A stretch of 64,000 bases of DNA from Acidobacteriota bacterium (GCA_021816455.1 JAKAXU010000010.1:1-64000), one strand, 5' to 3'; positions 52,838 to 62,486 are shown, counted from the stretch's first letter. Program-made: numbers and translations. Notes: generated from the sequence alone by a model not told the origin.

Positions 52838-53539
52838 TTGACAAACGACAGCACAACTTTCGATCCGGCAGTCTTTCTGGCACATACCGGGCTTGGCCGG
52901 ACAGTTGTCGAATTGAAGCCCAAAGGGACCTTCTTCTGCCAAGGCGATCCAGCGGACTCTGTGTATTATCTGCAGAAGGGCCGAGCAAAAGTCACAGTAG
53001 TTTCGCAGAAAGGCAAAGAAGCCACAATTACCATTTTATCCGCCGGCGATTTTATTGGAGAGGAGTCTCTCGTGTCAGCCGACGGGTTGCGCATGGCGAC
53101 TACCACCGCCGTGAACTCCTGTACGGCGCTCAAGATCAGCAGAAACAAGATGCTCCAGGTGATGCATGACGAGCCTGCATTTGCCGACATATTCCTCAGG
53201 TTCCTGCTGACCCGTAGCATGCGGACCCAGGCCGATCTTGTCGATCAGCTTTTCAACTCCAGCGAGAAACGTCTGGCGCGGATTCTTCTGTTGATGGCGG
53301 AATTTGGAAAATCCGGTGAACCGGAGACATTCATTCCGCACATTACACAAGAAACACTGGCAGAGATGATTGGCACCACCCGCTCGCGTGTGAGCTTCTT
53401 TATGAATCGCTTTCGCAAGCTTGGTTTCATCAGCTACAACGGCCGCATCCAGGTACATAAGTCGTTGCTTAATGTGGTCCTGCTCGATCAGTTGCCTGAA
53501 CATAATGCGGAGAAGCCCGAAATTCTCTCCATTCCTTGA
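52838..53539 (+). CDS. Crp/Fnr-family transcriptional regulator
   Basis: The 233-residue regulator has a cyclic-nucleotide-type sensor domain (30-130; GTFFCQGDPADSVYYLQKG and GDFIGEESLV), a long dimer helix (FLRFLLTRSMRTQADLVDQLF) and a winged helix (ITQETLAEMIGTTRSRVSFFM). The FNR cysteine cluster pattern is absent, and the cAMP-binding Arg/Ser pair is not evident, so the ligand is unknown. Start is TTG 52838 with GAGG 8 bases upstream. Helix-turn-helix residues TTRSRVSFFMNRFRK suggest a Crp-like half-site but cannot be matched here. Confidence 0.9.
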   Translation: MTNDSTTFDPAVFLAHTGLGRTVVELKPKGTFFCQGDPADSVYYLQKGRAKVTVVSQKGKEATITILSAGDFIGEESLVSADGLRMATTTAVNSCTALKISRNKMLQVMHDEPAFADIFLRFLLTRSMRTQADLVDQLFNSSEKRLARILLLMAEFGKSGEPETFIPHITQETLAEMIGTTRSRVSFFMNRFRKLGFISYNGRIQVHKSLLNVVLLDQLPEHNAEKPEILSIP

Positions 53540-53953
53540 GCTACTTCAGTTCGTCTCTTCCCCAGAGGCTCTCCAAATGGATTTGTTGCACTTCGAGATT
53601 GAGCGCATCTGTAAACACCGCAATCGGCTGGCCCTGCAAAAGGGCGTAGTGTCTCTGGAGGCCATGAAGTGGCCTCACAGAGACCGAAAATGACAAGCAA
53701 CAGTCGGAACTCTCGTCAATAAAGCACCTCAAATCAAGAAAGCCAACGTCGGTCGTTTGGCCAATACAAAATTACGCGCCCGCGCAGTGATTGCCTGGCG
53801 GTGAATGCTAGCGCTTTGTTGTCCCCGCCTCTGCTCGACGGGTGCAGTCTGAACAGATATTCTGGAGGGAATTGTGGGTGAGCGTCCCGATGCGCACGGA
53901 GTGCGTGTTGGCATGCCCGGTCGAGTGCAGTTGGACCGAAGAATGGGGAACGA
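53540..53953. other. Intergenic stretch with one hairpin
   Basis: About 410 bases between the Crp/Fnr-type gene and thrS. It contains the hairpin at 53651-53684 and otherwise no supported gene. I looked for a T-box leader ahead of thrS and did not find the AGGGTGG core. Confidence 0.5.
53651..53684. terminator. Terminator-like hairpin after the Crp/Fnr gene
   Basis: GTCTCTGGAGGCCA, a TGAAG loop, then TGGCCTC-A-CAGAGAC: a 14-bp stem with a single bulged base. No T run follows. Confidence 0.5.
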
Positions 53954-55993
53954 ATGAGCGGAAATACGATTGCCGTACACCTGCCGGACGGCGCGGTGCG
54001 CGAGGTGGTGGCGGGGACGACGCCCTTGGAGATTGCCAACGGAATTTCACCACGACTGGCCGCGGTCTGTGTCGTGGCGCGTATTGCGCCTGTCGGCGCT
54101 GCTCAGGCGGAAGAGACGACTGCTGAGCATGGACAGGAAGGTGACGCGGAGATGTACGCCGCGGCGCAGGCAGGCACCGAGCGGCTGGTTGACCTCGCCA
54201 CTCCCCTTACCGAAGACGTTCGCCTGACACTGGTCACCGAGAAAGATGCCGAGGCGCTCAAGGTTGTGCGCCACTCGGCGGCGCATGTGATGGCCACCGC
54301 TGTGCTCGAGCTGTTTCCGGAAACCAAGCTGGGTCATGGCCCGGCCACCGACGCGGGTTTCTTCTACGACTTCTACCGTGAAAAGCCCTTCACGCCGGAA
54401 GATCTCGCAGCCATTGAAGCGAAGATGGCCGAGGTGATCGCGCGCGACGAAAAATTCGTCCAGGAATCGCGCCCGCGCGAGGAGGCGCTGGCTGAATTCG
54501 ACCGCGAAGGCGAGTTCATGAAGACGCACTTCGTCACACGGTTTACCCAGCCGGGCGAGGCCGTCAGCTTCTATCGCAATGGCGGTTTTGTCGATTTCTG
54601 TCGTGGCCCGCACGTGCCCTCGACCGGACGCGTGAAGGCGGTAAAGGTGTTGAGTCTGGCGGGTGCCTACTGGCTCGGCGACGAGAAGAATCCGCAGCTC
54701 CAGCGCATCTACGGCACGGCCTTTTTCTCAGATAAGGAGATGACGGCGCACTTTTCCCGGCTCGAGGAAGCGGCCAAACGCGACCATCGTGTTCTGGGCA
54801 AGCAACTGGATCTCTTCAGCATCCAGGAGGTCGCAGGATCTGGCCTTATCTTCTGGCACCCGAAGGGTGCGATGATCCGCAAGGTGATGGAAGACTGGAT
54901 GCGCGAGGAGTGCCTCCGGCGCGGCTATTCGCTGGTCTACACGCCGCACGTCATGCGCCGCGAGCTATGGAAAATCTCCGGCCACGAGGGCTTCTACGCG
55001 GGCAACATGTATACCCCGATGGAGCTGGACGATGCGGAGTACCGGCTGAAGCCGATGAACTGCCCGGGGCATATTCTCATCTACAAGAACACGCCCAAGA
55101 GCTATCGCGAACTGCCCGTGCGACTGGCCGAACTGGGCAATGTCTACCGCTACGAGCGCTCGGGCACCATGCACGGCCTGCTGCGCGTCCGCGGCTTCAC
55201 CCAGGACGATGCCCACATCTTCTGCACCCCGGAACAGATCGAGGACGAGGTGGTTGCCTGCATCGACTTTGCCGAGGCCGTGCTCACCACCTTCGGCTTC
55301 GCCGAGTTCAAGGTCGAGCTTTCCACCTGGGACGAGAACGATCGCGCCCACTACGCCGGCTCGGATGAAAACTGGAAACTCGCCGTCGGCGGTTTGCAGC
55401 GCGCGCTCGATCGCAAGGGTATCGCCTACAAAACCATCCCTGGCGAAGCCGCTTTCTACGGCCCCAAGATCGACGTCAAGCTGGTGGACGTGTTGGGGCG
55501 GCTGTGGCAGCTTTCCACTGTGCAGTTCGACTTCAACCTGCCGGCCCGCTTTGAGCTTGAGTACATCGGCGAGGACGGCGCGCGCCATCAGCCGGTCATG
55601 GTTCATCGCGCGCTCTTCGGCTCGGTTGAGCGCTTCTTTGGCGTCCTTATCGAGCACTATGCTGGTGCCTTTCCGCTCTGGCTGGCACCGGTTCAGGTGG
55701 GCCTGGTGCCCATCGCCGAGCGCCACCATGACTACGCCCGCAGCGTGCAGTCCGCGCTGGAAGCCGCCGGGCTGCGCGTCGAGCTGGATTCCCACAACGA
55801 GAAGATGAACGCCAAGATCCGCGACTTTGCCAACCAGAAAGTGCCTTACGTGCTGGTGATGGGCGACAAAGAGGCCGAAGCCGAAGCCGTCAGCGTCCGA
55901 ACACGAGGCAAAGGCGATCAGGGGTCCGTGACGCTGGCTGAGTTCATAGCCCGCGCCACCACGCTGTTCCGTTCCCGCTCCACAGAACTATGA
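53954..55993 (+). CDS. thrS: Threonyl-tRNA synthetase
   Basis: The 679-residue enzyme charges tRNA-Thr. It has an N-terminal TGS domain, the editing domain with HSAAHVMATAV and the CRGPH motif, and the class II core with KPMNCPGHILIYKN (zinc/threonine site), RYERSGTMHGLLRVRGFTQD and EDGARHQPVMVHRALFGSVE, then an anticodon domain. Residues about 46-76 are an unusual Ala/Glu-rich insertion in TGS that I do not see in standard enzymes. A GGGGA site precedes ATG 53954. Confidence 0.96.
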   Translation: MSGNTIAVHLPDGAVREVVAGTTPLEIANGISPRLAAVCVVARIAPVGAAQAEETTAEHGQEGDAEMYAAAQAGTERLVDLATPLTEDVRLTLVTEKDAEALKVVRHSAAHVMATAVLELFPETKLGHGPATDAGFFYDFYREKPFTPEDLAAIEAKMAEVIARDEKFVQESRPREEALAEFDREGEFMKTHFVTRFTQPGEAVSFYRNGGFVDFCRGPHVPSTGRVKAVKVLSLAGAYWLGDEKNPQLQRIYGTAFFSDKEMTAHFSRLEEAAKRDHRVLGKQLDLFSIQEVAGSGLIFWHPKGAMIRKVMEDWMREECLRRGYSLVYTPHVMRRELWKISGHEGFYAGNMYTPMELDDAEYRLKPMNCPGHILIYKNTPKSYRELPVRLAELGNVYRYERSGTMHGLLRVRGFTQDDAHIFCTPEQIEDEVVACIDFAEAVLTTFGFAEFKVELSTWDENDRAHYAGSDENWKLAVGGLQRALDRKGIAYKTIPGEAAFYGPKIDVKLVDVLGRLWQLSTVQFDFNLPARFELEYIGEDGARHQPVMVHRALFGSVERFFGVLIEHYAGAFPLWLAPVQVGLVPIAERHHDYARSVQSALEAAGLRVELDSHNEKMNAKIRDFANQKVPYVLVMGDKEAEAEAVSVRTRGKGDQGSVTLAEFIARATTLFRSRSTEL

Positions 55994-56017
55994 TCAATTC
56001 AAAAAACATCGAGCAAG

Positions 56018-56060
56018 AATGCTTTGGGCCGACTGTCACACAGCCGCCCCAAAGCATTTT
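56018..56060. terminator. Terminator hairpin after thrS
   Basis: AATGCTTTGGG (56018-56028) pairs perfectly with CCCAAAGCATT (56048-56058) around a 19-base loop, followed by TTTT-poor sequence (TTCACTC). It can serve both thrS and the convergent small membrane protein gene. Confidence 0.6.
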
Positions 56061-56108
56061 CACTCCCTGTATATCTGATCATTTCGGCTTTCAGCTTCGG
56101 AGCAGCCG

Positions 56109-56324
56109 CTATACGCCCATCCCGAACTCACCCGCGCTGTTCGCGTCGCTGTTCGAGTAGAAGTCATACGGGGTGCGGTGGCTGAACTGGTAGCGCTTCC
56201 GCAGCTCCGTACCCACCAGAAGTCCCACGGCCGCGATACCCAGTCCGACCGAGACCCATCCGAGCGCGCGCATTGCATGCCAGCTCACCGGTGCTGCATT
56301 GTCCTGGATCTGGTCGTCGGCCAT
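56109..56324 (-). CDS. Small single-span membrane protein, unknown
   Basis: A 71-residue product beginning MADDQIQDNAAPVS, with one hydrophobic helix (about 23-39, WVSVGLGIAAVGLLVG) and a polar, Asp/Ser-rich tail. AAAGGAG lies 8 bases before the ATG. It is convergent with thrS and lies between the thrS terminator and the adenosine deaminase gene. I do not recognise the family. Confidence 0.7.
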   Translation of the reverse strand: MADDQIQDNAAPVSWHAMRALGWVSVGLGIAAVGLLVGTELRKRYQFSHRTPYDFYSNSDANSAGEFGMGV

Positions 56325-56400
56325 GGAAAAATCTCCTTTGATACTCTCGATGATACCCCAGCTCCGCCGCCTGTTGTCCAGCAGGATGGTGTTTTCGGGC

Positions 56401-57429
56401 TCACCCACACGAACCAATCTGGTCAAGCCAGTGTCGCTTTTCCGCCTCCGGCAAAAAACTCGCACGGAAGGAATTTTCGGCCAGTCGCCGCAGCTCCGCG
56501 CACGTAAACTCATGCGCCTCATGCGCCATCCGGTACTCATCGGCCAACGTCGCGCCAAAAAAAGCCGGATCGTCGGAGTTGAGCGTCACCAGCAGGTCGA
56601 GGTCAAAGTAGCGGCGGATGGGGTGGTCGGCAAGCGCTGGGCAGACGCCCGTGCGGACGTTGGAGGTTGGGTTCAGCTCCAGCGGAATTTGGCGTGTCTT
56701 CAACTCGTCGAGCAGAGCGGCATCCCGGATGGCCGAAACCACGTGGCCGAGCCGCTCTGAGCCGATGGAGAGTGCTTCGCGAATAGCTTCCGGGCCGGTG
56801 GTTTCGCCCGCGTGGTTGGTCAGCCGCAGCCCAGCGGCGGCAGCCTCGGCGTAGAGCGCGCGAAACGGCTCGGACCTTGTCATGCGCTCATCGCCGCCTA
56901 GCCCGATGCCAATGATCGACGGGTGCTCGGCGCGCATTGCGGCTGCCAGCCGAAAGACCCGCGCTGCTTCCTCCACGGTGAAGTGCCGGACTGCGTCAAA
57001 GATCCAGTAAAGCGTGATCCCCAGTTCGCGTTCGCCGCGTTCGCGGGCGCGTTCGAGACCTCCGAATATCTTCTGAAAGAGCGCGGGATCTGCCTTATCC
57101 TGGTCCGGGCGCAGCCGAAAGATCACGCCGACGGAGATATAAACCTCGGCGTGACGCACGCCTTGTTCCGCCAGCTTCTGAAGCATGCGCCAGGCAGCCA
57201 GCTCGTACTCCGTCGCCCCGCGCAGCTCCATCACCACGGTCTTGAAGGCCTGTAAAAAACCGGAAAAATCGGTGTAGTGATAGAGAGCCTCGGCCTCGTC
57301 GAGTGTCATCGGCGTTCTGTCGCCAAGCGTGCTCAGCTCCACCAGTGTAGCGGGGGTGACCGTGCCTTCCAGGTGAAGGTGCAACTCAGCCTTGGGCAGG
57401 CGGCGGATAAAGCTGTGGATCGTCTCCAT
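56401..57429 (-). CDS. add: Adenosine deaminase-family hydrolase
   Basis: The 342-residue TIM-barrel deaminase has the metal site HLHLEG, TNHAGE with the catalytic Glu, SERLGH and LNSDDPAFFG with the zinc-binding Asp. It hydrolyses adenosine (or a related purine nucleoside) to inosine and ammonia. Some family members act on aminodeoxyfutalosine in menaquinone synthesis, so the substrate is not certain. Start METIHSFIRRLPKAELHLHL at 57429 fits the usual distance from the first motif. It follows the permease gene after 43 bases on the same strand. Confidence 0.88.
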   Translation of the reverse strand: METIHSFIRRLPKAELHLHLEGTVTPATLVELSTLGDRTPMTLDEAEALYHYTDFSGFLQAFKTVVMELRGATEYELAAWRMLQKLAEQGVRHAEVYISVGVIFRLRPDQDKADPALFQKIFGGLERARERGERELGITLYWIFDAVRHFTVEEAARVFRLAAAMRAEHPSIIGIGLGGDERMTRSEPFRALYAEAAAAGLRLTNHAGETTGPEAIREALSIGSERLGHVVSAIRDAALLDELKTRQIPLELNPTSNVRTGVCPALADHPIRRYFDLDLLVTLNSDDPAFFGATLADEYRMAHEAHEFTCAELRRLAENSFRASFLPEAEKRHWLDQIGSCG

Positions 57430-57472
57430 GCCAGATTCTATCAGTGCCCCGGCGACGCAGGATACAACTGAG

Positions 57473-59026
57473 CTATCGCGGTTTTGCCGCAAACTCCGAT
57501 CTGTGGCGGCTGTAGAAGAAGTAAATCAGCAGGCCGATGCCCAGCCAGATAAAGAAGCGGAACCAGGTGATGATCGGCAACCCGCTCATCAGCAGAACGC
57601 AGAACAGTACGCTGAGCACCGGGATCACCGGTCCGCCGGGAACGCGAAAGCCACGCCGACGCTCCGGCTCTCGATACCGCAGCACCAGCACGCCGATCGA
57701 GACCAGGACGAAGGCAAACAGTGTGCCAATGTTCGACAGGTCGGCGAGGGTGCCGATGTCGAAGAGTCCCGAAGGGATGGCCACCGCGAAGCCTGCCACC
57801 CAGGTGGAAAAAGCCGGGGTGCGATATTTTTTGTGTACGTGACTGAAGATGCGCGGCAGCAGCCCATCGCGCGACATTGAGTACCACACGCGTGACTGGC
57901 CAAGCTGATAGACCAGCAGGGAAGAGAGCATGCCCATCAGCGCACCCAGCACCACCGTTAGCCGCACCCAGCGCAGCGCGTGACCACCCGGCAGCAGAGA
58001 CAATTTCTTCAGCGCGTTTACCACCGGCGCTGCGTCCCCAACCATCGACTGCCAGGGCACTAGCCCGGTCAGGCAGACGGCCACGGCAATGTAGAGCACA
58101 GTACAGACAATCAGAGTGGCGATAATGCCGATCGGCATGTCCTTCTGAGGATTCCGGCACTCTTCGGCAGCGGTCGAGACGGAGTCAAAGCCAATGTAGG
58201 TGAAGAAGATGATCGATCCGCCGGCCAGGATGCCAGACATACCATTCGGAGCGAAGGGGTGCCAGTTCGCGGGGTGGATAAAGTCGATGGCGGAAAAGAC
58301 GAAGATGAGGATGGCCGTCAGCTTCAGGGCCACCATGGCGTTGTTGGCCTCGGCCGTCTCGCGGATGCCGCGCACCAGCACGACCGTCAGCAACAGCACG
58401 ATCAGGAAGGCCGGAATGTTGAAGCCGAAGTGCCAGCCCGGTGCGTAGATGCTCTTGCCGGCAAAGCTTTGCAGGCCTTCGGGCAGATAAGCCGGGGAGA
58501 TCCATTTCGCTGAGGGATGCAGCCCAAACCAGTCCAGCAGATCGACCACATGGGCAGCGAAACCGACACTGACGGTCATGTTCGAGCCAGCGTATTCCAG
58601 GATCAGGTCCCAGCCGATGATCCACGCGACCAGCTCACCCAAGGTGGCGTAGGTATAGGTATAGGCCGAGCCGGCAATGGGGATCATTGAAGCCAGTTCG
58701 GCGTAGCAAAGGCCGGTCAGTCCGCAGACGATGGCCACCAGAAATAGCGAAACCGCCAGCGCCGGTCCGGCTCCGGGACGTCCCGCCAGTGCTGTGTGGG
58801 TCATCAGGAAGTCGGCCAGAGGAGTGTTGACCAAGCTCGTGGTGTCAAATTTCTCGCCTGAGATGGCCGTCCCGATCACGGTAAAGATGCCCGAGCCGAT
58901 CACCGCGCCAATGCCAAGCGCGGTCAGTGACCACGGCCCGAGCGTCTTTCTCAGACGGTGCTCCGGGGCTTCCGAATCCCGAATCAGCTTGTCGATCGAC
59001 TTACGCGCGAGTAATTGGCTGCCCAG
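57473..59026 (-). CDS. APC-family amino-acid permease
   Basis: A transporter of about 517 residues with 12 or more hydrophobic spans. The start of the ATG-initiated frame (MIGSGIFTVIG) would cut into the first helix; reading upstream in frame gives KTLGPWSLTALGIGAVIGSG and KSIDKLIRDSEAPEHRL, which are normal for this family. The only start consistent with a Shine-Dalgarno is CTG at 59026, with AAGGAG 8 bases upstream, then LGSQLLARKSIDKL. Other typical motifs: LCYAELASMIPIAGSAYTYT and SGILAGGSIIFFTYIGFDSV. It likely imports amino acids; the adjacent adenosine deaminase is in the same direction. Confidence 0.85.
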   Translation of the reverse strand: MGSQLLARKSIDKLIRDSEAPEHRLRKTLGPWSLTALGIGAVIGSGIFTVIGTAISGEKFDTTSLVNTPLADFLMTHTALAGRPGAGPALAVSLFLVAIVCGLTGLCYAELASMIPIAGSAYTYTYATLGELVAWIIGWDLILEYAGSNMTVSVGFAAHVVDLLDWFGLHPSAKWISPAYLPEGLQSFAGKSIYAPGWHFGFNIPAFLIVLLLTVVLVRGIRETAEANNAMVALKLTAILIFVFSAIDFIHPANWHPFAPNGMSGILAGGSIIFFTYIGFDSVSTAAEECRNPQKDMPIGIIATLIVCTVLYIAVAVCLTGLVPWQSMVGDAAPVVNALKKLSLLPGGHALRWVRLTVVLGALMGMLSSLLVYQLGQSRVWYSMSRDGLLPRIFSHVHKKYRTPAFSTWVAGFAVAIPSGLFDIGTLADLSNIGTLFAFVLVSIGVLVLRYREPERRRGFRVPGGPVIPVLSVLFCVLLMSGLPIITWFRFFIWLGIGLLIYFFYSRHRSEFAAKPR

Positions 59027-59161
59027 GGGTTCCGCTCCTTCGCTTCGGCTGCAAACACTTCTTCAGCCGAACCTGTGTGGAGGCAGGCTGGCCCGCTCCA
59101 CGCATTCGTTCGCGCTGCAAAAAACTGTTGGTCCGAATATAAATCACGCTGAGCAGGGTCT

Positions 59162-59196
59162 GGTGGATTTCAGGCCGGAAGCCTGCTAAATCCACC
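59162..59196. terminator. Terminator-like hairpin
   Basis: GGTGGATTT (59162-59170) pairs with AAATCCACC (59188-59196), with an inner AGGC/GCCT pairing. It lies just after the small basic protein gene on the minus strand and upstream of the permease, so it may end the former transcript. Confidence 0.5.
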
Positions 59197-59219
59197 CATC
59201 TTGAATCTCTGCAATGCGG

Positions 59220-59378
59220 CTATTTGCGCTTCGACTGGCCGCGGGAAGCCTTCTTGATCTTGGCTTTGTTTTCGCCGCGAGCGCCCGTGCGTGGCGCTTT
59301 GGGAGCTGCTTTCTTGCGCGCTTCGCGCTTGATCTTCTTACGTTCCTGCTTGTCTTCCACTTTCGTCGTATTTGCCAT
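59220..59378 (-). CDS. Small Lys/Arg-rich protein
   Basis: A 52-residue very basic protein starting MANTTKVEDKQERKK and ending KASRGQSKRK, with no hydrophobic segment. Such composition fits nucleic-acid binding. The ATG at 59378 is chosen over 59474 because upstream codons read as an ordinary intergenic sequence. No clear homologue comes to mind; an AGAAG site supports translation only weakly. Confidence 0.45.
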   Translation of the reverse strand: MANTTKVEDKQERKKIKREARKKAAPKAPRTGARGENKAKIKKASRGQSKRK

Positions 59379-59520
59379 ACTTCTCGCTTTCAATATCCTC
59401 CAGCCGCATTGCCGCCGGGTGTCGTTTCCGTTGCAGCATTCAGAATAACAGGCTTCGATTTCCCGCTTCGCCAACGGGGTCAGAGGTTCTCGCCCGATGG
59501 TCGCTTTTCAAACATCTGCC

Positions 59521-62367
59521 TCACATTCGCTCCAGTTGCGCGAACCGCTCCACCAGCTTCTTCACCCCGAAACGCGGAAAGTGCACCGTCAATTTGGCTT
59601 CCTCTCCGTCGCCCTCGCGCATCAGCACTGTACCTTCGCCGTATTTTCCATGCCTGACGCGATGTCCCTTCTGAAAGCCCGTTGAGCCGCCCGCAGGAGC
59701 AGCCTCCAGCTTGGGTCGCTTGCCGGTCGGCATCATCGTGCGTCCGCCAAAGAACTTCGCAATGTTGTCCAGCGAATCGCCTGCCTGCTCGGCGCGCTGT
59801 GACGAACCCGCCGTCGTCGGCGACACCACCATTCCCGTCCACCGGCTGTTCAATTCTTTGCCGACCGCGCCGCTTCGGCTCGCGCCAGCTTGCGGATATG
59901 GCGTCGCGCGCATTCCAGCGCGATACTCTCCGCGACGATTCATTGGCGGTCGGCCCATCGGTGACTGGCCCGGCGACGACGTTGTGCCCACGCTCTGATC
60001 CTCGTCCTCATAGCGATAGTGGCTTGCCGTATTCTCGGCATTCCTCGTCTCGCCGGTTTCAAACCCGGCACGCGCATTGGTGCGCCACGGCGAGCCGAGA
60101 TCCTCCACCAACCGCGACGGGATCTCCTCCAGAAAGCGCGACGGGATGCTAGCCTCCGGCATGTCATTTCCATATCGCCGCCGATACTGCGCCCGCGTCA
60201 GCACTAGAGCGTCCATCGCCCGCGTCATGCCCACGTAGCACAGCCGACGCTCCTCTTCCAGTGCATCGGGGTTGTTGATCGACCGCGAATGCGGAAACAG
60301 CCCCTCTTCGAGTCCGGCCAGAAAGACCAGTGGAAATTCCAGCCCCTTGGCCGCGTGCAGACTCATCAGCGTCACTCGCGCATCGGCTTTGAACTGGTCA
60401 GTATCCGACACCAGCGCCGCGTGGTCCAGAAAATCCGCCAGCGTCTCGCCGCGTTCTTCCGCATCGTGCGCCGCGTTCGCTAACTCCTTCAGGTTTTCAA
60501 TTCGACTCACCGCTTCCGGCGTTCCTTCGCCTTCCAGCGCCTTGATGTATCCGCTGCGATCGATCAGAAACCGGATCAACTCCGGCAGCGTGCCCCGCTC
60601 GCCGGGCGAGCGAAAACCCTCCGCTGCTTCGGTCTTGCTGTCGGAGGAGATCGCTTCCCGCGCTGACTTCTGCTTCCCGGATTCCCATTTTTCAGCGCGT
60701 TTCGCGCTGCTCTGCGCAAAAGGAGACAGCGCCGCTGCATCGAAGAGCAACGTCGTCTGCTCGTTTCCTTCGCCAGCACCCGCGCCAAACTCCGTCGCAT
60801 TCTCCTCGTTTCCGCCGAACTCGAATCCCGTGTCGCCTGCATCGGACTCCGCCGGACTCGTAGCTCCATCCCCGCTCAGCTCCGCCTCCAACTTCGCCGC
60901 AAACTCCGGCTGCAGAATCGCCTGCGCATCCTCGATCAGCCGCCGAAAGTTCTCCAGCGCAGCGCACGCCCGTGCAGAAACAAGCTGTCGACGAATAGCC
61001 TGTCCCATTGCATCCCACGTCGAAGCCCCCGTCTCCAGCGCCATACGCTCCAGCGTCTCCAGCGTCGTCTTCCCGATTCCGCGCGTCGGCGTATTGATCA
61101 CCCGCTGCAACGCAATCGAGTCATGCGGATTCTGCACCAGCTTCAGATAGCTCAGCAGGTCACGAATCTCCGACCGCTCGTAAAAACTGAACCCGCCTAC
61201 CATCGTGTACTGAATCCCGTAGCGTCGGAGCGCTTCTTCCACCAACCGCGACTGCGAGTTCGTGCGATAAAGCACTGCGCAACGCCCTGCTCGATCCTCT
61301 ATCGCGCCTTCCGTCTCGCGCAGATACCGGTTCACGCGATCGGCGATGAACAACGCCTCGTTTTCCCCATCCGGCGCTTCATAGTAGCCAATCAGTGAGC
61401 CGCCTTCGCGCTCCGTCCACAACTTCTTGCCCTTGCGCTGGGCATTATTCGCCACTACCGCTCCGGCCGCTTCCAGGATTACCTGCGTCGAGCGATAATT
61501 CTGCTCCAGCCGGATGATCTTTGCATCCGGAAAATCCTTTTCAAATTCCAGAATGTTGCGAATATCGGCGCCCCGCCAGCTATAAATCGACTGATCCTCG
61601 TCGCCCACCGCGCAGACATTATGTCGCTCGCCCGCCAGCAGCTTCATCAGCTCGTACTGCGGCCGGTTCGTGTCCTGATACTCATCCACCAGCAGATAGC
61701 GGTAACGTCGCTGATAGCGCTCGCGCACCTCGCCTGAGGCCTTCAGCATGCGCACGTTTTCCAGCAGCAGGTCATCAAAATCCAGCGCATTGTTCTTTTT
61801 CAGCTCCGTCTTATAACTCGCATAGATATGCGCAATCCGCTCCGAACCAGGATCCGTCGAGCCGAGATAGTACTCCTGCGGATCGATCATGTGGCTCTTG
61901 GCCCAGGATATCTTTCCCAACACTGTGCGCGGCGTCAGTTGCTTGGTGTCCAGCCCGAGACGCTTCATAATTGTCTTTACGATCGACTGTTGATCATTGT
62001 CGTCATAGATCGCAAAGCTACGCGTTAATCCGGCATCTGGCCCCGATCCAATCCTCAGTGACTCAATGTCGCGCCGCAGCATTCGCACGCACAGCGAGTG
62101 AAAAGTGGCAATCGTCGGCCGGGTCAGCGCACCGCGCGCCAGTAGCCGTTCCACACGCTCTTCCATCTCGCGCGCCGCCTTGTTCGTAAAAGTCACCGCC
62201 AGAATCGCATCCGGAGCAATGCCTTTTTCCTCGATCAGCCAAGCAATCCGATGCGTAATCACACGCGTCTTGCCTGATCCGGCTCCAGCCAGAATCAGCA
62301 GCGGACCCTCCGTTGTCTCCACCGCAGCCCGCTGTTCCGGATTCAGCTTGTCCAGCAACTCCCGCAC
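59521..62367 (-). CDS. pcrA: UvrD/PcrA-type DNA helicase
   Basis: The 948-residue SF1A helicase has all motifs: LAGAGSGKTRV (Walker A), FTNKAAREMEERV, VDEYQDTNRPQYEL (Walker B), GDEDQSIYSWRGAD, LEQNYRST, VMSLHAAKGLEFP-type LMSLHAAKGLEFPLV and VGMTRAMDALVL. It unwinds DNA in repair and replication. Residues about 500-600 form an acidic, Gly/Glu-rich insertion in domain 2B, and a C-terminal Tudor-like segment (HRVRHGKYGEGTVL) matches PcrA. The start is GTG with GGAG 8 bases upstream. Confidence 0.94.
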   Translation of the reverse strand: MRELLDKLNPEQRAAVETTEGPLLILAGAGSGKTRVITHRIAWLIEEKGIAPDAILAVTFTNKAAREMEERVERLLARGALTRPTIATFHSLCVRMLRRDIESLRIGSGPDAGLTRSFAIYDDNDQQSIVKTIMKRLGLDTKQLTPRTVLGKISWAKSHMIDPQEYYLGSTDPGSERIAHIYASYKTELKKNNALDFDDLLLENVRMLKASGEVRERYQRRYRYLLVDEYQDTNRPQYELMKLLAGERHNVCAVGDEDQSIYSWRGADIRNILEFEKDFPDAKIIRLEQNYRSTQVILEAAGAVVANNAQRKGKKLWTEREGGSLIGYYEAPDGENEALFIADRVNRYLRETEGAIEDRAGRCAVLYRTNSQSRLVEEALRRYGIQYTMVGGFSFYERSEIRDLLSYLKLVQNPHDSIALQRVINTPTRGIGKTTLETLERMALETGASTWDAMGQAIRRQLVSARACAALENFRRLIEDAQAILQPEFAAKLEAELSGDGATSPAESDAGDTGFEFGGNEENATEFGAGAGEGNEQTTLLFDAAALSPFAQSSAKRAEKWESGKQKSAREAISSDSKTEAAEGFRSPGERGTLPELIRFLIDRSGYIKALEGEGTPEAVSRIENLKELANAAHDAEERGETLADFLDHAALVSDTDQFKADARVTLMSLHAAKGLEFPLVFLAGLEEGLFPHSRSINNPDALEEERRLCYVGMTRAMDALVLTRAQYRRRYGNDMPEASIPSRFLEEIPSRLVEDLGSPWRTNARAGFETGETRNAENTASHYRYEDEDQSVGTTSSPGQSPMGRPPMNRRGEYRAGMRATPYPQAGASRSGAVGKELNSRWTGMVVSPTTAGSSQRAEQAGDSLDNIAKFFGGRTMMPTGKRPKLEAAPAGGSTGFQKGHRVRHGKYGEGTVLMREGDGEEAKLTVHFPRFGVKKLVERFAQLERM

Positions 62368-62486
62368 CTTTTCCGCTCCGTTTCCTGTTCGCCGTTGCTC
62401 CGATTTTCAGTGTATCGTCTGCCGCTTTTCCCCGGTGCAAAGCTCCGCCTCACGACTCTGCGGCCTCCTGTAATCTGAAAGCAGTT

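Noticed and set aside
53700-53953. Possible T-box leader ahead of thrS
   Set aside because: The AGGGTGG core and specifier-loop pattern are absent.
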